Origin: Auanema rhodensis
Lineage: Eukaryota > Nematoda > Chromadorea > Rhabditida > Rhabditidae
Length of the DNA: 64,000 nt
Direction: 5' to 3'
NCBI GenBank assembly: GCA_964057225.1
Contig: OZ059896.1
Coordinates: forward strand, 22,688,501-22,752,500
Shown here: one piece after another, positions 24,571-34,800 of the stretch
Layout: the number at the start of each line of letters is the position of its first letter
Numbering within the stretch: position 1 is the first letter of the stretch
Translations under genes and position numbers: made by a program
The notes under the pieces: generated by a model
What the model saw: only the letters and a program-made list of their open reading frames with translations
Told to the model about the DNA's origin: nothing
Databases searched by the model: none

Positions 24571-27500
24571 CGTCGATTTGTGTTATCAGATTTGCGCTAG
24601 CTTAAAAATGCACCGAGATATCAACTGATATAAGTTCACACTTATATCCTCGATTTTCACCCTGAAGAATTAATTTTTTCGTTGAATAACATTGTCCATC
24701 GTCTTTGCCTTGAAAAAAGAAATCTAAAAACATCTACTTTTTGCCATATTATTCTGAAATTTTTCGAAAAAATTTTTGTCAAAATGTTTTTGGAAGCAAT
24801 GTTGAGTGTACATGGAAACTCAACATACACTAATGCATCATTTTTCAAACGATCATAACTAATTTTTGTATTAAGCGTTTCTCAATGTAGTATAGTGCAT
24901 TCGATGCGGATTTTTAAGCTGCGTCGATCTTTGTTATCAGATTTGCGCTAGCTTGAAAATGCACCGAGATATCAACTGATATAAGTTCACACTTATATCC
25001 TCGATTTTCACCCTGAAGAATTAATTTTTTCGTTGAATAACATTGTCCATCGTCTTTGCCTTGAAAAAAGGAATCTAAAAACATCTACTTTTTGCTAAAT
25101 TATTCTGAAATTTTTCGAAAAAATTTTTGTCAAAATGTTTTTGGAAGCAATGTTGAGTGTACATGGAAACTCAACATACACTAATGCATCATGTTTCAAA
25201 CGATCATAACTAATTTTTGTATTAAGCGTTTCTCAATGTAGTATAGTGCATTCGATGCGGATTTTTAAGCTGCGTCGATCTGTGTTATCAGATTTGCGCT
25301 AGCTTGAAAATGCACCGAGATATCAACTGATATAAGTTCACACTTATATCCTCGATTTTCACCCTGAAGAATTGATTTTTTCGTTGAATAACATTGTCCA
25401 TCGTTTTTGCCTTGAAAAAAGAAATCTAAAAACATCTACATTTTGCTAAATTATTTTGAAATTTTTCGAAAAAATTTTTGTCAAAATGTTTTTGGAAGCA
25501 ATGTTGATTGTACATGGAAACTCAACATACACTAATGCATCATTTTTCAAACGATCATAACTAATTTTTGTATTAAGCGTTTCTCAATGTAGTATAGTGC
25601 ATTCGATGCGGATTTTTAAGCTGCGTCGATCTGTGTTATCAGATTTGCGCTAGCTTAAAAATGCACCGAGATATCAACTGATATAAGTTCACACTTATAT
25701 CCTCGATTTTCACCCTGAAGAATTAATTTTTTCGTTGAATAACATTGTCCATCGTCTTTGCCTTGAAGAAAGGAATCTAAAAACATCTACTTTTTGCTAA
25801 ATTATTCTGAAATTTTTCGAAAAAATTTTTGTCAAAATGTTTTTGGAAGCAATGTTGATTGTACATGGAAACTCAACATACACTAATGCATCATTTTTCA
25901 AACGATCATAACTAATTTTTGTATTAAGCGTTTCTCAATGTAGTATAGTGCATTCGATGCGGATTTTTAAGCTGCGTCGATTTGTGTTATCAGATTTGCG
26001 CTAGCTTAAAAATGCACCGAGATATCAACTGATATAAGTTCACACTTATATCCTCGATTTTCACCCTGAAGAATTAATTTTTTCGTTGAATAACATTGTC
26101 CATCGTCTTTGCCTTGAAAAAAGAAATCTAAAAACATCTACTTTTTGCCATATTATTCTGAAATTTTTCGAAAAAATTTTTGTCAAAATGTTTTTGGAAG
26201 CAATGTTGAGTGTACATGGAAACTCAACATACACTAATGCATCATTTTTCAAACGATCATAACTAATTTTTGTATTAAGCGTTTCTCAATGTAGTATAGT
26301 GCATTCGATGCGGATTTTTAAGCTGCGTCGATCTGTGTTGTCAGATTTGCGCTAGCTTAAAAATGCACCGAGATATCAACTGATATCTGTTCACACTTAT
26401 ATCCTCGATTTTCACCCTGAAGAATTAATTTTTTCGTTGAATAACATTGTCCATCGTCTTTGCCTTGAAGAAAGGAATCTAAAAACATCTACTTTTTGCC
26501 ATATTATTCTGAAATTTTTCGAAAAAATTTTTGTCAAAATGTTTTTGGAAGCAATGTTGAGTGTACATGGAAACTCAACATACACTAATGCATCATTTTT
26601 CAAACGATCATAACTAATTTTTGTATTAAGCGTTTCTCAATGTAGTATAGTGCATTCGATGCGGATTTTTAAGCTGCGTCGATCTGTGTTGTTAGATTTG
26701 CGCTAGCTTAAAAATGCACCGAGATATCAACTGATATCTGTTCACACTTATATCCTCGATTTTCACCCTGAAGAATTAATTTTTTCGTTGAATAACATTG
26801 TCCATCGTCTTTGCCTTGAAAAAAAGAATCTAAAAACATCTACTTTTTGCTAAATTATTCTGAAATTTTTCGAAAAAATTTTTGTCAAAATGTTTTTGGA
26901 AGCAATGTTGAGTGTACATGGAAACTCAACATACACTAATGCATCATTTTTCAAACGATCATAACTAATTTTTGTATTAAGCGTTTCTCAATGTAGTATA
27001 GTGCATTCGATGCGGATTTTTAAGCTGCGTCGATTTGTGTTATCAGATTTGCGCTAGCTTAAAAATGCACCGAGATATCAACTGATATAAGTTCACACTT
27101 ATATCCTCGATTTTCACCCTGAAGAATTAATTTTTTCGTTGAATAACATTGTCCATCGTCTTTGCCTTGAAAAAAGAAATCTAAAAACATCTACTTTTTG
27201 CCATATTATTCTGAAATTTTTCGAAAAAATTTTTGTCAAAATGTTTTTGGAAGCAATGTTGAGTGTACATGGAAACTCAACATACACTAATGCATCATTT
27301 TTCAAACGATCATAACTAATTTTTGTATTAAGCGTTTCTCAATGTAGTATAGTGCATTCGATGCGGATTTTTAAGCTGCGTCGATCTGTGTTGTCAGATT
27401 TGCGCTAGCTTAAAAATGCACCGAGATATCAACTGATATCTGTTCACACTTATATCCTCGATTTTCACCCTGAAGAATTAATTTTTTCGTTGAATAACAT

Positions 27501-28431
27501 TGTCCATCGTCTTTGCCTTGAAAAAAGAAATCTAAAAACATCTACTTTTTGCTAAATTATTCTGAAATTTTTCGAAAAAATTTTTGTCAAAATGTTTTTG
27601 GAAGCAATGTTGAGTGTACATGGAAACTCAACATACACTAATGCATCATTTTTCAAACGATCATAACTAATTTTTGTATTGAGCGTTTCTCAATGTAGTA
27701 TAGTGCATTCGATGCAGATTTTTAAGCTGCGTCGATCTGTGTTATCAGATTTGCACTAGCTTGAAAATGCACCGAGATATCAACTGATATAAGTTCACAC
27801 TTATATCCTCGATTTTCACCCTGAAGAATTAATTTTTTCGTTGAATAACATTGTCCATCGTCTTTGCCTTGAAAAAAGGAATCTAAAAACATCTACTTTT
27901 TGCCATATTATTCTGAAATTTTTCGAAAAAATTTTTGTCAAAATGTTTTTGGAAGCAATGTTGAGTGTACATGGAAACTCAACATACACTAATGCATCAT
28001 TTTTCAAACGATCATAACTAATTTTTGTATTAAGCGTTTCTCAATGTAGTATAGTGCATTCGATGCGGATTTTTAAGCTGCGTCGATCTGTGTTGTTAGA
28101 TTTGCGCTAGCTTAAAAATGCACCGAGATATCAACTGATATCTGTTCACACTTATATCCTCGATTTTCACCCTGAAGAATTAATTTTTTCGTTGAATAAC
28201 ATTGTCCATCGTCTTTGCCTTGAAAAAAGGAATCTAAAAACATCTACTTTTTGCTAAATTATTCTGAAATTTTTCGAAAAAATTTTTGTCAAAATGTTTT
28301 TGGAAGCAATGTTGAGTGTACATGGAAACTCAACATACACTAATGCATCATTTTTCAAACGATCATAACTAATTTTTGTATTGAGCGTTTCTCAATGTAG
28401 TATAGTGCATTCGATGCGGATTTTTAAGCTG
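24571..28431. repeat. Mixed monomers of array 1 re-using earlier types
   Basis: Eleven units. 24922-25974 (GATCTTTGTTATC with CATGTTTC; GAATTGATT/GTTTTTGCC; GAAGAAAGG) parallels 14396-15448, about 10.5 kb to the left. From 25975 on, CGATTTGTG/GCCATATT and GTTGTCAG/GATATCTG types alternate irregularly. Unit 26326 is a hybrid with GAAGAAAGG followed by GCCATATT. Unit 26677 has a private AAAAAAAGAATC, and 27379 has GATGCAGATT. Confidence 0.8.
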
Positions 28432-29206
28432 CGTCGATCTGTGTTATCAGATTTGCACTAGCTTGAAAATGCACCGAGATATCAACTGATATAAGTTCAC
28501 ACTTATATCCTCGATTTTCACCCTGAAGAATTAATTTTTTCGTTGAATAACATTGTCCATCGTCTTTGCCTTGAAAAAAGGAATCTAAAAACATCTACTT
28601 TTTGCTAAATTATTTTGAAATTTTTCGAAAAAATTTTTGTCAAAATGTTTTTGGAAGCAATGTTGAGTGTACATGGAAACTCAACATACACTAATGCATC
28701 ATTTTTCAAACGATCATAACTAATTTTTTCATTAAGCGTTTCTCAATGTAGTATAGTGCATTCGATGCGGATTTTTAAGTTGCGTCGATCTGTGTTATCA
28801 GATTTGCGCTAGCTTGAAAATGCACCGAGATATCAACTGATATAAGTTCACACTTATATCCTCGATTTTCACCCTGAAGAATTAATTTTTTCGTTGAATA
28901 ACATTGTCCATCGTCTTTGCCTTGAAAAAAGGAATCTAAAAACATCTACTTTTTGCTAAATTATTTTGAAATTTTTCGAAAAAATTTTTGTCAAAATGTT
29001 TTTGGAAGCAATGTTGAGTGTACATGGAAACTCAACATACACTAATGCATCATTTTTCAAACGATCATAACTAATTTTTTCATTAAGCGTTTCTCAATGT
29101 AGTATAGTGCATTCGATGCGGATTTTTAAGTTGCGTCGATCTGTGTTATCAGATTTGCGCTAGCTTGAAAATGCACCGAGATATCAACTGATATAAGTTC
29201 ACACTT
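28432..29206. repeat. Terminal monomers of array 1 next to the junction
   Basis: Units 28432 and 28783 are almost identical to each other (they differ mainly at GCACTAGC versus GCGCTAGC) and share TTTTTTCATTAAG and TTTTAAGTTGCG. TTTTTTCATTAAG is otherwise confined to the first position of the 3-mer at 8780-11938, some 17 kb away. The partial copy 29134-29206 ends the array. There is no increase in substitutions toward the end. Confidence 0.85.
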
Positions 29207-29223
29207 TATGCTAATTAAATGTA

Positions 29224-29229
29224 CACGTG
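29224..29229. promoter_or_regulatory. First CACGTG (E-box/CDEI-like) of the 176-bp monomer
   Basis: Read on the minus strand the site is ATCACGTG, which fits the budding-yeast CDEI consensus RTCACRTG bound by the bHLH factor Cbf1. It recurs in nearly all copies. Rare losses are CACTTGATG (near 31161 and 31689) and AAACGTG (near 36614). Factor binding here is speculation. Confidence 0.35.
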
Positions 29230-29253
29230 ATGTGCACTTGGTATGTAACTCGC

Positions 29254-29263
29254 TTCACGTGAA
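29254..29263. promoter_or_regulatory. Second CACGTG, within the 10-bp palindrome TTCACGTGAA
   Basis: A perfect palindrome 32 bp (about three helical turns) from the first CACGTG, so each unit presents two E-boxes on the same DNA face. Losses are rare and recent-looking: TTCATGTGAA near 43685, TTCATGTAAA near 52838 and 53014, TTCACGTAAA near 53369 and 63550, and the 5-bp deletion at 62673. bHLH proteins commonly bind CACGTG; use of this site is inference. Confidence 0.35.
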
Positions 29264-29342
29264 AGATAAAGAGATGCGGTTTTCAAAATTAGATTCCCCA
29301 TGTCCATATTAGTCTAAAAACAAATTTTTATTAATATTGGTT

Positions 29343-29355
29343 CATGGTAACCATG
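29343..29355. repeat. Inverted repeat CATGGT-A-ACCATG (per 176-bp monomer)
   Basis: Six-bp arms around a single base. In copies continuing GACTTTG rather than GTCTTTG the arms extend to 7 bp (TCATGGT/ACCATGA). In a derived subfamily concentrated from 54.8 kb to the window end, both outer arm bases are changed together (TATGGT/ACCATA), so the dyad is kept. Confidence 0.8.
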
Positions 29356-29375
29356 TCTTTGAAATTTACGTGAAC

Positions 29376-29395
29376 TTTAATTTATGCTAATTAAA
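29376..29395. repeat. Inverted repeat TTTAATT/AATTAAA across monomer boundaries
   Basis: Seven-bp AT-only arms with a 6-nt spacer (TATGCT). Present at nearly every unit boundary; AATCAAAT variants (32560, 33088, 35199, 35727, 38366, 39246, 40126) break the right arm. Its simple composition makes chance likely. Confidence 0.5.
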
Positions 29396-31846
29396 TGTAC
29401 ACGTGATGTGCACTTGGTATGTAACTCGCTTCACGTGAAAGATAAAGAGATGCGGTTTTCAAAATTAGATTCCCCATGTCCATATTAGTCTAAAAACAAA
29501 TTTTTATTAATATTGGTTCATGGTAACCATGTCTTTGAAATTTACGTGAACTTTAATTTATGCTAATTAAATGTACACGTGATGTGCACTTGGTATGTAA
29601 CTCGCTTCACGTGAAAGATAAAGAGATGCGGTTTTCAAAATTAGATTCCCCATGTTCATATTAGTCTAAAAACAAATTTTTATTAATATTGGTTCATGGT
29701 AACCATGTCTTTGAAATTTACGTGAACTTTAATTTATGCTAATTAAATGTACACGTGATGTGCACTTGGTATGTAACTCGCTTCACGTGAAAGATAAAGA
29801 AATGCGGTTTTCAAAATTAGATTCTCCATGTTCATATTAGTCTAAAAACAAATTTTTATTAATATTGGTTCATGGTAACCATGTCTTTGAAATTTACGTG
29901 AACTTTAATTTATGCTAATTAAATGTACACGTGATGTGCACTTGGTATGTAACTCGCTTCACGTGAAAGATAAAAAGATGCGGTTTTCAAAATTAGATTC
30001 CCCATGTCCATATTAGTCTAAAAACAAATTTTTATTGATATTGGTTCATGGTAACCATGTTTTTGAAATTTACGTGAACTTTAATTTATGCTAATTAAAT
30101 GTACACGTGATGTGCACTTGGTATGTAACTCGCTTCACGTGAAAGATAAAGAGATGCGGTTTTCAAAATTAGATTCCCCATGTTCATATTAGTCTAAAAA
30201 CAAATTTTTATTGATATTGGTTCATGGTAACCATGACTTTGAAATTTACGTGAACTTTAATTTATGCTAATTAAATGTACACGTGATGTGCACTTGGTAT
30301 GTAACTCGCTTCACGTGAAAGATAAAGAAATGCGGTTTTCAAAATTAGATTCCCCATGTCCATTTTAGTCCAAAAACAAATTTTTATTGATATTGGTTCA
30401 TGGTAACCATGACTTTGAAATTTACGTGAACTTTAATTTATGCTAATTAAATGTACACGTGATGTGCACTTGGTATGTAACTCGCTTCACGTGAAAGATA
30501 AAGAGATGCGGTTTTCGAAATTAGATTCCCCATGTCCATATTAGTCTAAAAACAAATTGTTATTGATATTGGTTCATGGTAACCATGTCTTTGAAATTTT
30601 CGTGAACTTTAATTTATGCTAATTAAATGTACACGTGATGTGCACTTGGTATGTAACTCGCTTCACGTGAAAGATAAAGAGATGCGGTTTTCAAAATTAG
30701 ATTCCCCATGTCCATATTAGTCTAAAAACAAATTTTTATTAATATTGGTTCATGGTAACCATGACTTTGAAATTTACGTGAACTTTAATTTATGCTAATT
30801 AAATGTACACGTGATGTGCACTTGGTATGTAACTCGCTTCACGTGAAAGATAAAGAGATGCGGTTTTCGAAATTAGATTCCCCATGTCCATATTAGTCTA
30901 AAAACCAATTGTTATTGATATTGGTTCATGGTAACCATGTCTTTGAAATTTTCGTGAACTTTAATTTATGCTAATTAAATGTACACGTGATGTGCACTTG
31001 GTATGTAACTCGCTTCACGTGAAAGATAAAGAGATGCGGTTTTCAAAATTAGATTCCCCATGTCCATATTAGTCTAAAAACAAATTTTTATTGATATTGG
31101 TTCATGGTAACCATGACTTTGAAATTTACGTGAACTTTAATTTATGCTAATTAAATGTACACTTGATGTGCACTTGGTATGTAACTCGCTTCACGTGAAA
31201 GATAAAGAGATGCGGTTTTCAAAATTAGATTCCCCATGTCCATATTAGTCTAAAAAGAAATTTTTATTGATATTGGTTCATGGTAACCATGACTTTGAAA
31301 TTTACGTGAATTTTAATTTATGCTAATTAAATGTACACGTGATGTGCACTTGGTATGTAACTCGCTTCACGTGAAAGATAAAGAGATGCGGTTTTCGAAA
31401 TTAGATTCCCCATGTCCATATTAGTCTAAAAACAAATTGTTATTGATATTGGTTCATGGTAACCATGTCTTTGAAATTTTCGTGAACTTTAATTTATGCT
31501 AATTAAATGTACACGTGATGTGCACTTGGTATGTAACTCGCTTCACGTGAAAGATAAAGAGATGCGGTTTTCAAAATTAGATTCCCCATGTCCATATTAG
31601 TCTAAAAACAAATTTTTATTGATATTGGTTCATGGTAACCATGACTTTGAAATTTACGTGAACTTTAATTTATGCTAATTAAATGTACACTTGATGTGCA
31701 CTTGGTATGTAACTCGCTTCACGTGAAAGATAAAGAGATGCGGTTTTCAAAATTAGATTCTCCATGTCCATATTAGTCTAAAAACAAATTTTTATTGATA
31801 TTGGTTCATGGTAACCATGACTTTGAAATTTACGTGAACTTTAATT

Positions 31847-34800
31847 TATGCTAATTAAATGTACACGTGATGTGCACTTGGTATGTAACTCGCTTCACGT
31901 GAAAGATAAAGAGATGCGGTTTTCAAAATTAGATTCCCCATGTCCATATTAGTCTAAAAACAAATTTTTATTGATATTGGTTCATGGTAACCATGACTTT
32001 GAAATTTACGTGAACTTTAATTTATGCTAATTAAATGTACACGTGATGTGCACTTGGTATGTAACTCGCTTCACGTGAAAGATAAAGAGATGCGGTTTTC
32101 AAAATTAGATTCCCCATGTCCATATTAGTATAAAAACAAATTTTTATTAATATTGGTTCATGGTAACCATGTCTTTGAAATTTACGTGAACTTTAATTTA
32201 TGCTAATTAAATGTACACGTGATGTGCACTTGGTATGTAACTCGCTTCACGTGAAAGATAAAGAGATGCGGTTTTCAAAATTAGATTCCCCATGTCCATA
32301 TTAGTCTAAAAACAAATTTTTATTAATATTGGTTCATGGTAACCATGTCTTTGAAATTTACGTGAACTTTAATTTATGCTAATTAAATGTACACGTGATG
32401 TGCACTTGGTATGTAACTCGCTTCACGTGAAAGATAAAGAGATGCGGTTTTCAAAATTAGATTCCCCATGTCCATATTGTTCTAAAAACAAATTTTTATT
32501 GATATTGGTTCATGGTAACCATGACTTTGAAATTTACGTGAACTTTAATTTATGCTAATCAAATGTACACGTGATGTGCACTTGGTATGTAACTCGCTTC
32601 ACGTGAAAGATAAAGAGATGCGGTTTTCAAAATTAGATTCCCCATGTCCATATTAGTCTAAAAACAAATTTTTATTGATATTGGTTCATGGTAACCATGA
32701 TTTTGAAATTTACGTGAACTTTAATTTATGCTAATTAAATGTACACGTGATGTGCACTTGGTATGTAACTCGCTTCACGTGAAAGATAAAGAGATGCGGT
32801 TTTCAAAATTAGATTCCCCATGTCCATATTAGTCTAAAAACAAATTTTTATTAATATTGGTTCATGGTAACCATGTCTTTGAAATTTACGTGAACTTTAA
32901 TTTATGCTAATTAAATGTACACGTGATGTGCACTTGGTATGTAACTCGCTTCACGTGAAAGATAAAGAGATGCGGTTTTCAAAATTAGATTCCCCATGTC
33001 CATATTAGTCTAAAAACAAATTTTTATTGATATTGGTTCATGGTAACCATGACTTTGAAATTTACGTGAACTTTAATTTATGCTAATCAAATGTACACGT
33101 GATGTGCACTTGGTATGTAACTCGCTTCACGTGAAAGATAAAGAGATGCGGTTTTCAAAATTAGATTCCCCATGTCCATATTAGTCTAAAAACAAATTTT
33201 TATTGATATTGGTTCATGGTAACCATGATTTTGAAATTTACGTGAACTTTAATTTATGCTAATTAAATGTACACGTGATGTGCACTTGGTATGTAACTCG
33301 CTTCACGTGAAAGATAAAGAAATGCGGTTTTCAAAATTAGATTCCCCATGTCCATTTTAGTCTAAAAACAAGTTTTTATTGATATTGGTTCATGGTAACC
33401 ATGACTTTGAAACTTACGTGAACTTTAATTTATGCTAATTAAATGTACACGTGATGTGCACTTGGTATGTAACTCGCTTCACGTGAAAGATAAAGAGTTG
33501 CGGTTTTCAAAATTAGATTCCCCATGTCCATATTAGTCTAAAAACAAATTTTTATTAATATTGGTTCATGGTAACCATGTCTTTGAAATTTACGTGAACT
33601 TTAATTTATGCTAATTAAATGTACACGTGATGTGCACTTGGTATGTAACTCGCTTCACGTGAAAGATAAAGAGATGCGGTTTTCAAAATTAGATTCCCCA
33701 TGTCCATATTAGTCTAAAAAGAAATTTTTATTGATATTGGTTCATGGTAACCATGACTTTGAAATTTACGTGAACTTTAATTTATGCTAATTAAATGTAC
33801 ACGTGATGTGCACTTGGTATGTAACTCGCTTCACGTGAAAGATAAAGAGATGCGGTTTTCGAAATTAGATTCCCCATGTCCATATTAGTCTAAAAACAAA
33901 TTTTTATTAATATTGGTTCATGGTAACCATGTCTTTGAAATTTACGTGAACTTTAATTTATGCTAATTAAATGTACACGTGATGTGCACTTGGTATGTAA
34001 CTCGCTTCACGTGAAAGATAAAGAGATGCGGTTTTCAAAATTAGATTTCCCATGTCCATATTAGTCTAAAAACAAATTTTTATTGATATTGGTTCATGGA
34101 AACCATTACTTTGAAATTTACGTGAACTTTAATTTATGCTAATTAAATGTACACGTGATGTGCACTTGGTATGTAACTCGCTTCACGTGAAAGATAAAGA
34201 GATGCGGTTTTCAAAATTAGATTCCCCATGTCCATATTAGTATAAAAACAAATTTTTATTAATATTGGTTCATGGTAACCATGTCTTTGAAATTTACGTG
34301 AACTTTAATTTATGCTAATTAAATGTACACGTGATGTGCACTTGGTATGTAACTCGCTTCACGTGAAAGATAAAGAGATGCGGTTTTCAAAATTAGATTC
34401 CCCATGTCCATATTAGTCTAAAAACAAATTTTATTGATATTGGTTCATGGTAACCATGACTTTGAAATTTACGTGAACTTTAATTTATGCTAATTAAATG
34501 TACACGTGATGTGCACTTGGTATGTAACTCGCTTCACGTGAAAGATAAAGAGATGCGGTTTTCAAAATTAGATTCCCCATGTCCATATTAGTCTAAAAAC
34601 AAATTTTTATTGATATTGGTTCATGGTAACCATGACTTTGAAATTTACGTGAACTTTAATTTATGCTAATTAAATGTACACGTGATGTGCACTTGGTATG
34701 TAACTCGCTTCACGTGAAAGATAAAGAGATGCGGTTTTCAAAATTAGATTCCCCATGTCCATATTAGTATAAAAACAAATTTTTATTAATATTGGTTCAT

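Larger units (their letters stand above)
1..29206. repeat. Satellite array 1: 351-bp monomer, 83 full copies plus a 73-bp partial
   Basis: Direct head-to-tail repetition: a unit beginning CGTCGATCTG recurs at 1, 352, 703, 1054, 1405, 1756 and so on to 29134. Most spacings are exactly 351 bp. Exceptions are 352-bp monomers with one extra A in an A-run (5266, 5969, 6321, 7024) and 350-bp monomers lacking one T near their end (16502, 18958, 20712, 21764). Copies differ from each other at only a few positions. By hand count a typical unit has 110 G+C of 351 (31%) and 12 CpG, more than its base composition predicts. All copies share one orientation. There are stops in every frame of a typical unit and no unique sequence between units. 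The family is not one I recognise by name. A eukaryotic satellite is the only reasonable reading; chromosomal position (centromere, pericentromere, subtelomere) is inference. Confidence 0.98.
29134..29382. other. Junction between the two satellites at 29205-29206
   Basis: The last 351-bp unit starts at 29134 and follows its family for 73 bp, through TTCACACTT. From 29205 the sequence matches the 176-bp family (TTTATGCTAATT). The two families share only TT at the joint (29205-29206). There is no spacer, target-site duplication, transposon end or run of decayed repeats. The first 176-bp unit (29207-29382) is complete. The pattern is that of an illegitimate or microhomology-sized join between two already homogenised arrays, or of an assembly join. 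Confidence 0.93.
29207..29382. repeat. Representative 176-bp monomer with its internal landmarks
   Basis: Landmarks: CACGTG at 29224-29229; GTGCAC at 29232-29237; TTCACGTGAA at 29254-29263; ATGCGGTTTTC near 29275; the segment containing TAGTCTAAAAACA near 29310; the inverted repeat CATGGT-A-ACCATG at 29343-29355, which overlaps GGTAACC; and TTTACGTGAAC near 29366. An inverted repeat TTTAATT/AATTAAA (29376-29395) spans the boundary to the next unit. An ATG at index 2 opens a short frame that is closed by TAG in the middle of almost every copy. Confidence 0.9.
29207..31846. repeat. First 15 monomers of array 2, mixed types
   Basis: Units near the junction carry GTTCATATT (three of the first four share variants with TTAATATTGG/CATGTC). 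A marked subtype with GTTTTCGAAATTAG, AAATTGTTATTG and AAATTTTCGTG occurs near 30512, 30864 and 31392, i.e. two and then three monomers apart. CACTTGATG appears in two units near 31161 and 31689, three monomers apart. Small-scale duplications are evident, but no long HOR. Confidence 0.85.

Noticed and set aside
13078-28007. Nineteen minus-strand 63-codon open frames inside array 1 units
   Set aside because: They appear only where GCTAAATT has become GCCATATT, which turns an in-frame stop (TAG) into TGG. They are otherwise plain monomer sequence, identical between copies because the repeats are, with no start context, promoter or domain.
1-29206. 351 is divisible by three, so a frame could in principle run through many units as a repetitive protein
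   Set aside because: A typical unit has stops in all frames; the longest open stretch found is 63 codons.
29334-29355. GGTTCATGGTAACC as a Pol III B box, suggesting a tRNA- or SINE-derived satellite
   Set aside because: Only the first six bases fit GGTTCRANNCC, and no A box lies at a suitable distance in either monomer.
29134-29382. Transposable-element insertion at the junction
   Set aside because: No terminal repeats, target-site duplication or coding remnant; both sides are satellite up to the joint.
32376-32558. Plus-strand 60-codon open frame in array 2
   Set aside because: The same frame opens with the ATG of every 176-bp unit and is closed by TAG in CATATTAGTC. Only this unit has GTT instead. 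One substitution in about 200 copies is not a gene.
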